A DNA stretch of 64,000 bases from Gambelia wislizenii (taxonomy: Eukaryota > Chordata > Lepidosauria > Squamata > Crotaphytidae). The position numbers were made by a program, and so were the translations under genes. A model generated the notes under the pieces. It was not told the DNA's origin. It saw only the letters and a list, made by a program, of their open reading frames with translations, and ran no database searches. Shown one piece after another: positions 54,823 to 64,000 of the stretch. The stretch spans positions 32,858,501-32,922,500 of the forward strand of contig JAUMIR010000003.1 of NCBI GenBank assembly GCA_030847615.1, in the 5' to 3' direction. Each line of letters opens with the position of its first letter. Within the stretch, counting starts at the first letter, position 1.

Positions 54823-54959
54823 ATACTGTATCTCCCTTTGCTTGGTGCCATTTATGCCAAACGAAAAGGGGGGGTAGCTACTAGCTCCCTTTCCTAAGCG
54901 TGGAGTAACTCCATTTCTTGGCAGAGGGCGCACACGAGCCAGCTTGCTTTTTGGGGGAG

Positions 54960-55290
54960 GAAGGTGGGAGGGCTGACACACTACAAGTCCCAGAACACCT
55001 CCCGTTGCCGCTTGCTGCCGCTGGTTCCAGAGGCTCCCGGGGTTTGTAGTCCACGGCGGGGCGAGGAGGCGGCGCGGCGGCGCTGGAGCCCAACCCAGGG
55101 GGAGGGACTGGCGCAAGAGAGAAAGGGGGATCCAGGTGGCCTCGCCGGCGGCCCTGCAGGTGACAGCGAGCGGGGGCCAGGAGGGAAAAGGGCGCGGGGA
55201 GGGTGCAGGGCAGAGGGGCCAAGGCAAAAAGTGTCCCGGAGGGAGAGGCGAGGCGGGCAGCTGGCCGGCCCTGGATCGCCTACCTTCCAG
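54960..55290 (+). promoter_or_regulatory. PPM1L: CpG island, probable PPM1L promoter and first untranslated exon
   Basis: This is the only CpG-dense non-repeat stretch in the window outside the Tigger arrays (e.g. 'ggcggggcgaggaggcggcgcggcggcgctgg' near 55053-55084). It lies 2.2 kb upstream of the PPM1L start codon on the same strand. A good donor-like site CAG|GTGACA is at 55159/55160, and an acceptor-like site occurs at 57111-57113 ahead of the start codon, so a non-coding first exon ending at 55159 is plausible. ORFs on both strands are GC-rich artefacts. The start of transcription is not determined. Confidence 0.6.
54980..55050. promoter_or_regulatory. Pair of ZNF143/THAP11-type motifs in the CpG island
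   Basis: ACTACAAGTCCCAG at 54980-54993 fits the ACTACAnnTCCCRR promoter motif exactly. An inverted, one-mismatch copy (ACTACAAACCCCGG on the minus strand) ends at 55050. This motif is a known element of mammalian housekeeping-type CpG-island promoters. Binding here is inference. Confidence 0.5.
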
Positions 55291-55427
55291 CCTTGGGCAG
55301 CTGGGAAGGAGGCACTCCTCCGCTTGGGCTTTGTTTGCCCCCGGAGCCCTTCGCAGGGCAATTCCTGCCCCAGTTTCCCGGAGCTGTAGGGAAGAGGGAG
55401 GGGGAGCTGGAGAAAATTGGCTAAAGC

Positions 55428-56072
55428 ATTGGTTCTTAACCTGTGACCGCAGTCTTCCCCCAGGGGGTCCGCGAAGGTTTGAGAGTGGCTTGGCCCACCT
55501 CCTCCCTGTATGGAGTGGCCACCTGACAGGAGCCAAGGCAAAGGTTGGCTGGCTGGCTTGGCTTGCGCATTGCCATTCAATCAGTGCCAGCCACAAACTT
55601 GGAGGAAGAAGTGGGAGAAAAGGCTTTCCTCCCCCTCCAGTGCCTCTGGATGTTGTAATTGTATTATTATTATTATTAGGTATTATTAATTTTGTTTATT
55701 ATTTTATTTTAGGTATTTATATCCCACTCTTCAGCCACAAAGGCTCTCAGAGAGGCTTACAAATTGTTAAGCAACAGCATTTTGCATATCTACACTGCTT
55801 TAGAGCACGCTAGGCACTCTCTAAGCGGTTTCCAATGTGTGTTAGCTAATTGCCCCCACAAGCCGGGTACTCATTTTACCCACCTACGGAAGGATGGAAG
55901 GCTGAGTCAACCTTAGAGCTCTTGGGATCGAACTTGCAACCTTGTGGTTGCAGTACGGGCATTTAAACACTGTGCTGCCAGGCTCCTTTTTGTTGTTGTT
56001 GTTTTAAATCTTGAGTTAAATCTTGTGGGTCCACAGCAACAAAAGATATTTAAAGGGGGTCCTGGTAAAGAA
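55428..56072. mobile_element. hAT (CAGTGGTTCTTAACC family) split by a SINE
   Basis: Left part 55428-55680 (CATTGGTTCTTAACCTGTGAC..., 'gccaccttgacaggagccaaggcaaagg'-like interior). The right part resumes after the SINE at about 55995-56072 ('ttaaatcttgtgggtccacagcaacaaaagatatttaaagggggtcctggtaaagaa'). The terminal 15 bp of the right end are lost. Confidence 0.82.
55690..55990 (-). mobile_element. tRNA-derived SINE, (ATAA) family, minus strand
   Basis: 'aggtatttatatcccactcttcagccacaaaggctctcagagaggcttac...gtgtgttagctaattgcccccacaagccgggtactc...gggatcgaacttgcaacc...cactgtgctgccaggctcc' is the complement of the 34179 copy including its B box. Near full length, slightly longer body. Confidence 0.88.
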
Positions 56073-57113
56073 CAGGCCTTAGCGTCCCCTCCCCATGGGG
56101 GGTTCTCCCCACCCCCCATCCCTTTGCCCCAGGTATGCATGCCCTTGCCCCAGGTACAACTTCCCTGGTGGCGTGCAAACTCAAGCTGGGGCCAGAAGCA
56201 GCGAGCCAGCTCTTGCTCCCCACCTGCACTCTTCTCGTGGGATGCCCCAAACTTCCAAAGGTCTGAGGGACCGAGAGCCAAGACAGGGTTATGGCATGGG
56301 ATACCAGTAGGATTTTACCAAGGAAAGTAATTGCCACTGGTTGGGAAAGAGTAGGTGCCAGTGCCTGGGATTGCTTGAGAGAAAAACAGGCTATTTTTTC
56401 CCCCCTAAAATTGCTTTGTTTGAAAGTCTTGTTTTTGGGCCCCTCACAGCTCAAGGACTTAAAAATATACAAAGAAATGCAACTCTACTTAACAACCACA
56501 ATTTAGCCCCTCTTTCTCCCTTTCATGCCCATCTCCAAGCCCCCTTGGAGTCACTGCACTCCATGTCCACTGAAAGTGATGGCCATTCCTTCCTCTAGGC
56601 AGCTGTTCTGTTCTCTTGAGGGACTTGCCTCACTCCATGTGCTCTGATTCCACTCAGTGCCAAAACAGCACTTTCTTCAAGCCCACTTTTGTTTCATCTC
56701 CATGGGCATTTTTGCCATGTGGGCTCCCCCCCCCTTTGTTCATTCATTCTCTTTTGGTACTTCCTGATCTCTCTCTCTCTACTTTGGGACCCTGTGCTTA
56801 GCAAAGTGTCCTGAGTTGCAGCTGAGTAAAAGCATCCTGGGTTGGCGTTGGATTGAGCAGAGTATGAATTGATTTACTGTCCCACTTCGAAGGCATCCCT
56901 GGGCAGCTGGGAGTGAGTGCCTGGGAAACAGCAGCCGTGGGGACAGCGAAGGCGGAAGAATCCTTTTGTGTTGCTGGCTGGCTGGCTCGCAGCACGTAAC
57001 CCCGGGTGGCTGGAGCAAGAGTGCTTTGCAGCAGCTTTCAGCTTGGGAAAGCCTGACGGATCTGGTTTCTCTGCTAGTCTTCTTTCATGTGCTGATGCTT
57101 GCTATCTTTGCAG
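56073..57113 (+). other. Probable intron in the PPM1L 5-prime UTR region
   Basis: No repeat or ORF with recognisable homology. The stretch ends in a polypyrimidine-type acceptor 'tgcttgctatctttgcag' at 57113. The intron call depends on the donor near 55160 and is inference. Confidence 0.4.
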
Positions 57114-57470
57114 CTGATCGCTTGTCTGGGAGCCTCACATTTGTCAGAAGCATCCAGGAAAGGGGACAAAGATACACCTGCCCTTGGTTGCACAGGAGCG
57201 TGCGCTGATCTCTACAACTTGACGGCAGACCTCCCGACGGCAAACCTCCCCTCGCCATTTGTGACTGAGCTTTCTGAAGCAGTGGTACACGGAGAAGAGG
57301 AGGAGGCAGAGGAGGAGGCAGAGGAGGAGGTAGCAGCAGCAGATAACCCTGCCCTCTGTGAGTTTGTATTACCAGAGTATGTGCTGATTTGCTGCCTTGT
57401 CTCAAGACCCATCCCAGCCATCAGGGTGTGTGGTGCATGGTGTGGGGGGAATCCACTGTCTCTGTAATAA
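57114..57470 (+). other. PPM1L: PPM1L 5-prime UTR segment (probable exon part)
   Basis: It follows a plausible acceptor (57111-57113) and runs directly into the PPM1L start codon. A reading frame in the same phase as PPM1L stays open from 57099 to two consecutive stops, TAA TAA, at 57465-57470, immediately before the ATG. Part of it codes an acidic run from a GAGGAGGCA microsatellite (57294-57330). The two stops exclude a simple N-terminal extension. An upstream ORF effect on translation is possible but unproven. Confidence 0.55.
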
Positions 57471-57869
57471 ATGATAGAGGATACAATGACTTTGCTCTCT
57501 CTGCTGGGTCGGATCATGCGTTACTTCTTGCTGAGACCAGAGACACTCTTCCTGCTATGCATCAGCCTGGCCCTGTGGAGCTACTTCTTCCATACGGATG
57601 AAGTGAAGACCATTGTTAAGTCCAGCAGGGATGCTGTTAAGATGGTGAAGGGCAAAGTGGCAGAGATCATGCAGAATGACCGGCTTGGGGGTCTGGATGT
57701 GCTGGATGCAGAGTTTTCCAAGACCTGGGAGTTTAAGAACCACAACGTGGCTGTGTACTCCATCCAAGGCCGGAGGGATCATATGGAGGACAGGTTCGAA
57801 GTCATCACTGACCTGGTGAACAAGACCCATCCCTCCATATTTGGGATATTTGATGGGCATGGAGGAGAG
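57471..57869 (+). CDS. PPM1L: PPM1L first coding exon (ER-anchored PP2C-type phosphatase)
   Basis: Codes residues 1-133 of protein phosphatase 1-like (PP2C epsilon), a Mg/Mn-dependent Ser/Thr phosphatase. In mammals it is anchored in the ER membrane and acts on stress-kinase signalling (TAK1, ASK1) and on CERT. The start MIEDTMTLLSLLGRIMRYFL is the known PPM1L N-terminus. A hydrophobic segment (about residues 24-41, LFLLCISLALWSYFF) is the membrane anchor. The PP2C domain begins with YSIQGRRDHMEDRF (about 96-109, metal-binding Glu/Asp) and reaches the signature FDGHGGE at the exon end. The full protein is 360 residues in mammals; the remaining exons lie beyond the window. Two substitutions from my recollection of the human protein near the end (VITDLVNKTH) are conservative. 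Open, undisrupted and clearly under constraint. The reading continuing to 57947 is intronic read-through, so the exon is ended at the GC splice donor. Confidence 0.95.
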
Positions 57870-57875
57870 GCAAGT
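57870..57875 (+). promoter_or_regulatory. PPM1L: Non-canonical GC splice donor of PPM1L intron 1
   Basis: The conserved HGGE codons end in GGAGAG, followed by GCAAGT. AG|GCAAGT is the consensus of GC-AG introns. The nearest GT (57874) would insert four bases and break the expected junction to the next PP2C residues (T/S-A-A-E). Confidence 0.75.
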
Positions 57876-60519
57876 TTCAAGCTGTTTGTTTATTTAGTTC
57901 TTGCAATCTCCACCTTTGGGGTAATAGATGGAATGTATCTGTTTTAAACTGGTAACAAAGTTGTTGTTGTTGTTGTTGTTGTTGTTTACCAACATTTATA
58001 GTTCAAGGCAGAAGCTATTTCAAGGATGTAGCTGGAGAATGTAGAGAAGACCTGGTCCTCTTTTCTATTAAAAAGTGGCAGGCAAAATCCTGAGAATAAT
58101 GTCTGGGCACATAGGCTTGCTTGGAGTAAGTTCTTGTGATTGAGCTCTGTGAGCTTGCCTTAGATGATAACATTGGAAGAGTGATTTCTGTATATACTCT
58201 AATGGTTACTGTAAGGCAAATGGCTAACTATGAAATGAAGCACATTCATTCATTCATTTATTTATTTATTTTCAAAAGTGGGAAGAAGGGTTAGTAGGAG
58301 CTTCCCCTATAGTTCCTGGCTAAGAAACCATGTTTGACAAACTTCCCCTCTTTTAGTCAAAGCAAGGAATTGCCACTCCACACTCTTGTGGTGTTCTTCA
58401 TGTTGTTTTCCAGCATTAGAAGTTTTGCCTTTGTTTACATGGGTTCTTGTAGCCTTTCTGCTCAACCAGATGGTCTATTTGTCTTGGAAAACAGTCTCAG
58501 TCCCATAGCTGCCTTTCCCCCTCCTCATAATACACCCACAGAAAGGCTTTTTTTTTTCATTTAGGGAGGGGATGCAAAAAAAAAAAAGTTGATAATGAGA
58601 GTAGCCCGGGAAGTAAGGAGGCATCCAGCCTGCTAAAGTTAAATGAAATATTTCACACCAGCTGAACCATTTGCCATGTGTTTGTTTGTATTTGGGTCTG
58701 TGTTGTGATCTGAGGCTTCCTTGGGTTTCCTGCAGCTGTTCTGACAAGTCAAACTTGCTACTAGAGCTCTGACAGTGATCGGTCACAAATGGAGCTCCCT
58801 AAGGAGAGCAGCTGTTCCTATAACCCCTAGTATGCCATTCCTCTTGCTACCCTTCCCTGGTCCCTAGCAGCCCAGTCTTACATAGCCATGCTTACTCTGT
58901 AGGGAGTTCCATTTGAGTTTACCCGGGCTCCCTGCCCAGTAAGCATACACAGTAATGCTCCCCCAATCTCCAGCAATGTAGGATTCGGAAATCAAAATTA
59001 TTTGTCACATAGCTTGGAGAACTGCTGCTGTGGATGTAAAAATCAGCTGAATGATCAGCTTATTGTTGAAGAGCCCTGCTTGGTGATTTACTATTTGATT
59101 GGTATACATCTGCTTTCCCCTGTTTGTTTTCAAAGGAGGAAGGTGGGTGGGGGTGTGGATTGTATTCTGCCTAAGATCCTAAATTCAGTTCTCCCATCAA
59201 TGGCACATTTAGAGTGTACAGGAGCTATACGAGAGCTCAGTAACATTCCTGATGGCATAGCTTCCATTTAGTTTGGTAAATCTTTGTTTAGGAGAAATTC
59301 CTGCTGGGTTGTGGCCCTAGTTAATATTTATAAACACTTGTACCTCAGGTATTTTTTGAAAGCCAATCCATCTGTTCCTTTCTCAGTTCTCAACATGGTT
59401 GGTCCATTTTACATTTTGAGGTATCCAGATTCATGGCAGAAATAAGCTGGCAAAGCATTTGATTGTTCACTTGCTCAATGTATCTACAGTTATTCCCTCC
59501 AGTCCAAACCCCATTTAGGACAATGCCTAAGTTCTCTTTAAAAGCATGATGGAAAATCTGTTGTAGATAGAAGCTGAACCTCTTGGTCAGCATATGACAG
59601 AAGCTCTTGTTCTGTTATATCAGAGTTGTTTTGCTTTTAGGGCTGCATTAGTCAGTGCCCAGTATATTTGATCTAGGAAACAAAGTACTGTATTTATGTA
59701 AGTTTGCATAAAGGGTACCAAAGTTAAAATACATATGTAATGAACATACCTTGTTTGTTACTTTAGACATCCAATTAATTATCTCTAACCCAGCATCTTG
59801 TACTGAGAAAAAGGTTGTTAAAGAATGTAAAAGAGTGCAGGATTTTCATTATACACGAAGTGCCCAGTATATACAACCTAGGAAATAAGTATATATGCAA
59901 GCTTGCATTAAAGTTAGCAAAAGAAAAATATATGCGTAATGTATACTGTTTATATGTTACTTTGGACATCTGATTAATTTGCCTTAAACAAGGTTCTTAT
60001 ACTCAGCGTATGGCATATGGTGTTTAAAGGATGAAAAAGGTATTAGGATTTTCATTGTGCGTGGAGTACAGAACTTGGTATTGGTAGGTAGTTTTGCTCT
60101 GGAACAGAAAGATGCACTAATGCTTATGTAGTCAATAAAATTAGATTTTCTCAAAGTGGACTTCCTGACCTCATGGATAGGGATGGAACATAAGTTAGCC
60201 TTCAGAGAAAAGGTCTAATTTGTACAAACGAGAGCTTACATGTTGGAGTGTGTGTAATGATGTGCAGGTAGGGATGGAAGGGCTAATCCTTTCTTCCCTG
60301 TGTACTACCAAATCATGACATACACAGCCTAGCACAGCAGTTACTCCTAGAAAAAAGGTTCTGCCCGCATGAATGGGCTGTTCACTAGAGGGGGAACAGG
60401 GAAAGAGAGAGAAAGCAAGTGAAAAAGTAGCTGGGAAGAGGGAAGAGGAGAAACAAAAAGAAAAAGGCAGGAGGAGAAGGGGAAAAGAGAGAAAGTGGCT
60501 TAGGATCCATCTGCCTCTG
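57876..60519 (+). other. PPM1L: PPM1L intron 1, unique part with microsatellite and tandem duplication
   Basis: Intronic. (TTG)n at 57960-57987 and T/A-runs at 58549 and 58576. A tandem duplication of ~205 bp lies at 59655-60067: 'gtgcccagtatat' at 59655 and 59860, each followed by 'ctaggaa.', 'gcata', 'atgtta.tttagacatc..attaat' and 'ggattttcattat'. No exon of PPM1L recognised. Confidence 0.65.
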
Positions 60520-60880
60520 TCTACATAATTATTTATAAAGAATTTATATATTTTTCTGTCCACCAGGATCCTCAAAGCAATATATGACTGCATAAAATCC
60601 AACCAAATTTCAACATTAAAAAAAGAAAAGAAATAAAGTTAAAATAAATTTAAAAGCAAAGGCCTGGGCAAAGTGCCCCCAGCCACAAATTTTTATTGCC
60701 TGTCAGAATAATAATGGAGCCAACCTGACCTATTTTGGGGAGAGATCTTCAGTCAGGCTGTTGCTACAGAAAAGGTTCTGTCTTGTGGATCCTCCAGTGG
60801 AGTCTCTCCTTGTTGGTGTACAACAGAGCCCCCACCTATCTTTGCTCTGCCACCCTTAGAAGGTGACAGTGAAGTGCATG
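60520..60880 (+). mobile_element. LINE-like fragments (L2/CR1-type non-coding) in intron 1
   Basis: 60525-60570 resembles an inverted L2-like tail. 60660-60860 ('ggcctgggcaaagtgcccccagcc...gggagagatcttcagtcaggctgttgctacagaaaaggttctgtcttgtggatcc') has the layout of the pre-tail region of reptilian L2-like LINEs. Low certainty of family. Confidence 0.45.
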
Positions 60881-61510
60881 CGTCCTTTGGGCTGAAAAAA
60901 GGTAATGACCCCTGCCATTCAGATTAACTTTTATTTTTGATTCAAGGACAGTTCAAATTGCCTAGGTTATTTACAGCAGGGGAGGGCAACAACAAAAGGG
61001 GATGAAGTCTGCCCTCGACCCAAAATCACTGGTAATATGTCTGAAAAGGAAGTTGACTCACTTCTGCTTTCAGGTATTGGCTGGGGGAAAAGGCCAACTT
61101 TCTTTATTTCCCTGGGTTTGGAGGCTGGGGGGAGGGTATTAATGTGTGGGAAGGCGAACCAATCCACCCCATTTTTGTGGTGATTTGGTTGGTTTGGTGG
61201 CATATGTGATTTGAAAAGAATGACCAATTTTTAAATAAATAAATAAATAAATAAATTTGGGTGGATCAAGGGGCTTGGATGATCTATTTGGCTGGGCTTC
61301 AGCGGCCACAAAATAGGAGCCCAAGAGGTGCATGCAACCTGTAGGACACACTTTCTTCATCCCTGATTTATAGCAATGGTGCGTAACCTCTTCCAGCTTG
61401 AGGGACAAATTCAATTTTCTGAAAGTTCTCAAGGGCTCCATTCTGGGGGTGTAGGTGGGAATCCCAGTGGGTGGGATTGGGACCTTGGTAGGTTCAGATT
61501 TGGCCCCAGA
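60881..61510 (+). other. PPM1L: PPM1L intron 1, mostly unrecognised, (AAAT)n at 61231-61257
   Basis: No coding or clear repeat ends apart from the microsatellite. Confidence 0.45.
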
Positions 61511-62070
61511 TATTGTTGTCGTGTGCCTCCAGGCTGTTTCTGACTTACGGCAACCCTAAGATGACCCTATCATATGATTTTCTTGGCGAGATTTGTTCAG
61601 AGGGGGCTGAGACTGAGAGAATGGGTAGCATTTAGGGTAGTATAGACCAGTGGTTCTTAACTTGTGGTCCGGGGACCCCCAGAGAGAAACAATGTCCTCA
61701 CAGGGGGTTTGTGAAGGCTTGAAGGCTGCTCAGCTCACCTCTTCCCCGCAGTGGAGCAGACATGTGACAGGAGCCAAGGCAAAGGCTGATTGGCTGGCTT
61801 GGCCTGAACATTGCCATTTAATCCTCTCCAGCCACAAACTTATGGGAAGAAGCAGGAGAAAAGTCATCCCTCTCCCTCCAGTACCTCTGAGGGAAGGTTT
61901 AATGGATGGTGTAATTCTATTATTATTATTGTGGTTGTTGGTGGTGGTGGTAAAGAAAAGGTTGAGAGCCACTGTCAAAGACAATTCCCATGGCTGAGCA
62001 GGGATTCAAACCCTGGTCTCCTGAAGTCCTAGTCCAAAACCCCAAGCAGTGCACCACACTAGTGTCCCAG
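61511..62070 (-). mobile_element. tRNA-derived SINE (ACA family), minus strand, split by a hAT
   Basis: The SINE 3-prime part is 61511-61635 ('gttgtcgtgtgcctccaggctgtttctgacttacggcaaccctaag...'). The 5-prime part with the B box complement GGGATTCAAACC is at 61983-62070. The hAT element 61648-61974 separates them, so the hAT came later. Confidence 0.85.
61648..61974. mobile_element. Non-autonomous hAT, CAGTGGTTCTTAAC family
   Basis: CAGTGGTTCTTAACTTGTGG left end and complement AGGTTGAGAGCCACTG right end. Flanks GTATAGAC and TCAAAGAC share only part of an 8 bp duplication. The interior matches the 8277 and 21170 copies. Confidence 0.88.
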
Positions 62071-62084
62071 ATATTTGGCCCTAC

Positions 62085-62365
62085 TTTATTATAGTAGTGG
62101 AGTAGGACAGGGCCTTCTCTGTGGTAGCATTGTACTTGCAGACCTTTCCCATGGGAAGTCTCTCGTGTTCTTTCTTATTAGCTTTCAGATAGCAAGCAAA
62201 GTTCTGGGAACTTCTGTGTTACCCTGATTAATTCCTTTTCTTGTTTCTTCTATCTCGATCAATATTGTTATATTTACTGGATGACTTTATATGATTTTAT
62301 GGTATGTTCAATATCTTGTTCGCCCCTTAGAGACTTTTATTTTGATAAATAAATAAAGTGTTAGG
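62085..62365 (+). mobile_element. L2-like LINE 3-prime end
   Basis: 'agggccttctctgtggtagc...gacctttcccatgggaagtctctc...agctttcagatagcaagcaaagttc...cgccccttagagacttttattttgataaataaataaag' follows the reptilian L2 3-prime UTR pattern. Confidence 0.7.
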
Positions 62366-62794
62366 AATGAACATAAATCTGTAGCAGCAAATTTCCCTCA
62401 CTATCCACAGCTATGGATTTTAGCTTCCAGTATCATCTTTCTTTCTTTTTTTCTTTCTGCTCATATTTTATACATAGTTAGTACATACCTGACTTGGGAA
62501 AATAGCTGATGGGATGACCCAGCTAGGGAGGCAACTTGTCGGGGTTTTTAAATCACATTTTTGGTGTGTGGAAATAATTTTAAGTTAATATTTTTGAGGT
62601 GTCTCAGGACAGAGAGAACAAAACATATGAGAAAAAGGTGAAGGGGATGGTGAAGAAAAGACTTGTGAATACACACAAATGGGTTTGTGCGTCTGTGCAG
62701 AAACAGCTTCGGAAACTTCTAGAAATCTTACATAAGACCTTCTTTGGGGGTAACCCTGCCCATCTCCAATGCCCTATATAAGCAGGGTAGACAT
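62366..62794 (+). other. PPM1L: PPM1L intron 1, nothing recognised
   Basis: No clear repeat or exon. Confidence 0.35.
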
Positions 62795-63108
62795 GCTCTC
62801 TTTAAACATCTAAAGGGCTGTCACAGAGAGCAGGGGGCAGGTTTGTTCGCTGCTGTCCCATAGGGTAGGATCAGTCCAATAGTTTTAAGTTTCAGGAGGA
62901 TGACTTTCAATAGGACATTAGAAGGAACTTCTTGACTATAAGAGCGTTTAGGCAAGGGAGTCAATTACCTAGAGAAATGATGGGGGTCTCTTTCTCTGGA
63001 TGTTTTCAAAAAGAGTCTGGAAAGCTGGGAATGCTCTAGCTGGAGTTCCTGCATTGAGCAGGGGGTTGGACTTGATGGTCTATGGGGCCCCTTTTGACTA
63101 TGATTCTA
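62795..63108 (+). mobile_element. CR1 3-prime fragment in intron 1
   Basis: 'ctttaaacatctaaagggctgtcacagagagcaggggg...ggacattagaaggaacttcttgactataagagcg...gagcagggggttggacttgatggtctatgggg...tatgattctatg'. Same subfamily as 11691-12372. Confidence 0.88.
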
Positions 63109-63711
63109 TGCAAGGGGAAAGCAGTGGTTTTTCCTACTTCCTGTTGCAGGAATAGCTGTGCGAGTACAACTAGCACACTGAAGTGAATTTTAAATAAAAA
63201 CGAATAAGAGAAAATTCTGTGTGGGAGAGAGATTTAATGTCTTTCAGTGTGGGGTCATAACATTTGAGTATTCTGAAAGTCGTTCTTGTCTTTCTCCCTG
63301 TCTGTGATGTGATAATAGCATTTGACAAGTACTTTGAACAAAAGACTCCTTCCAATGTTGCTTTCAGTGGTATCGGAAATTGGAAACTAAAATGCTTTTG
63401 GACTCATTCTGCTCTACTCAGAAATGTTGGAAATTGTTGGCCATGTGGGAATGGTCCATGCCAATTCTCTTGCCTGAATTAGAGTTTCATCTTCCTGAGA
63501 ACAATGTTGGCATGGGAACAGTGATTCGGAGGTAGGTTTTTGGAATATTTCATGACAGAACTCATGCTCAGGCCCTCAAGCAGAGGCTGGAAATGCTCTG
63601 TTGATCCATATGAACAAATCAATTCTAGTAGTTTTCATTTCCATCAGGAGCAGGTCTTTTGTAAAGCTAATGACCTTTAATTGCCTATTTGATACCAAGC
63701 CATCTTGGGAT
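63109..63711 (+). other. PPM1L: PPM1L intron 1, nothing recognised
   Basis: No exon of PPM1L or repeat ends recognised. Confidence 0.4.
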
Positions 63712-63924
63712 ATAGTGGGCCCTCTTTATCCATGAGCTCCAGATCCACAGATATGACTGACTGTGGGTTGTACATCTCTACCTAAAATGGTGGCAGTGTG
63801 CATGCACTGAAGTGTCCACATGTTTGTTGCTGCCATTTAATAATGTGGGCCGTGATTATCCACAGTTGTTCTTATCTGCACAGGGTCCTGGAACCAACCC
63901 CCCATGGATCCAGAGGATTCACTG
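63712..63924. mobile_element. Tigger-type MITE, diverged, in intron 1
   Basis: 'tatagtgggccctctttatccatgagctccagatcc' and 'gggtcctggaaccaaccccccatggatccagaggattcactgta' are the degraded Tigger ends, with TA flanks. Interior differs from the other copies. Confidence 0.7.
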
Positions 63925-64000
63925 TACTTTACATAGTAAGAGGAATACCAGGCAACAAAATATTTTTGCTAGAAAATTTCATTTTACCAATACCTAAAGA

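Noticed and set aside
54667..55596. 309-codon minus-strand ORF over the CpG island
   Set aside because: Pro/Arg/Ala-rich reading of GC-rich DNA, overlapped by other long frames on both strands; no domain, and part lies in hAT and LINE repeats.
57099..57467. N-terminal extension of PPM1L
   Set aside because: Two in-frame stops TAA TAA lie immediately before the known start codon, and the upstream start would be in the probable intron.
57870..57947. Coding continuation of PPM1L beyond the HGGE motif
   Set aside because: The frame stays open to 57947 but the residues after HGGE do not match the PP2C family; a GC splice donor sits at the junction.

Overview
This is vertebrate nuclear DNA, most likely from a squamate reptile (lizard or snake). 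The evidence is the mix of repeats: many CR1 LINE fragments ending in (ATTCTATG)n, a BovB/RTE tail, L2-like tails, an L1 3-prime end, a Penelope-like element, an L1/Tx1-like LINE, two tRNA-derived SINE families, and many short non-autonomous hAT, Tigger and Harbinger-like DNA transposons. The species call is inference. The repeat identities are read from terminal repeats, target-site duplications (TSDs), reverse-transcriptase motifs and comparison of copies within the window.

Only one host protein-coding exon is recognisable: the first coding exon of PPM1L (57471-57869, + strand). A 5-prime untranslated exon probably lies directly upstream, and a CpG-island promoter sits near 54960-55290. The rest of the window after the exon (57876-64000) is the start of PPM1L intron 1. 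Everything to the left (1-54900) is upstream intergenic DNA with no recognisable host gene.

Layout. 1-8190: decayed MITEs, a SINE, a four-unit ~242 bp tandem array and a broken L1/Tx1-like LINE on the minus strand. 8190-17000: CR1 fragments, hAT elements (one with a perfect 8 bp TSD and another element nested inside), and two 330 bp fold-back MITEs that both landed in CR1. 18000-22730: LTR-like sequences and a hAT element (20350-22721, perfect TSD) that holds a SINE, a second hAT, a CR1 and a Tigger element. 22730-31320: mostly unremarkable sequence with scattered MITEs. 31865-40355: three Tigger-type elements whose interiors are tandem arrays (one a 64 bp GC-rich minisatellite), a Penelope-like inverted pair with hammerhead-ribozyme-like motifs, and a well-preserved CR1 reverse-transcriptase remnant. 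42600-54825: BovB, further MITEs, LTR-like sequence and a dense nested cluster just upstream of the promoter. 54960-64000: PPM1L promoter, 5-prime UTR, coding exon 1 and intron 1, with further transposon insertions.

I see no multi-gene system, CRISPR array, operon or intact autonomous transposon. The best leads are the minisatellite-bearing Tigger family with regularly spaced G-quadruplex motifs, the ribozyme-like motifs, the fold-back MITEs and the GC splice donor of PPM1L.
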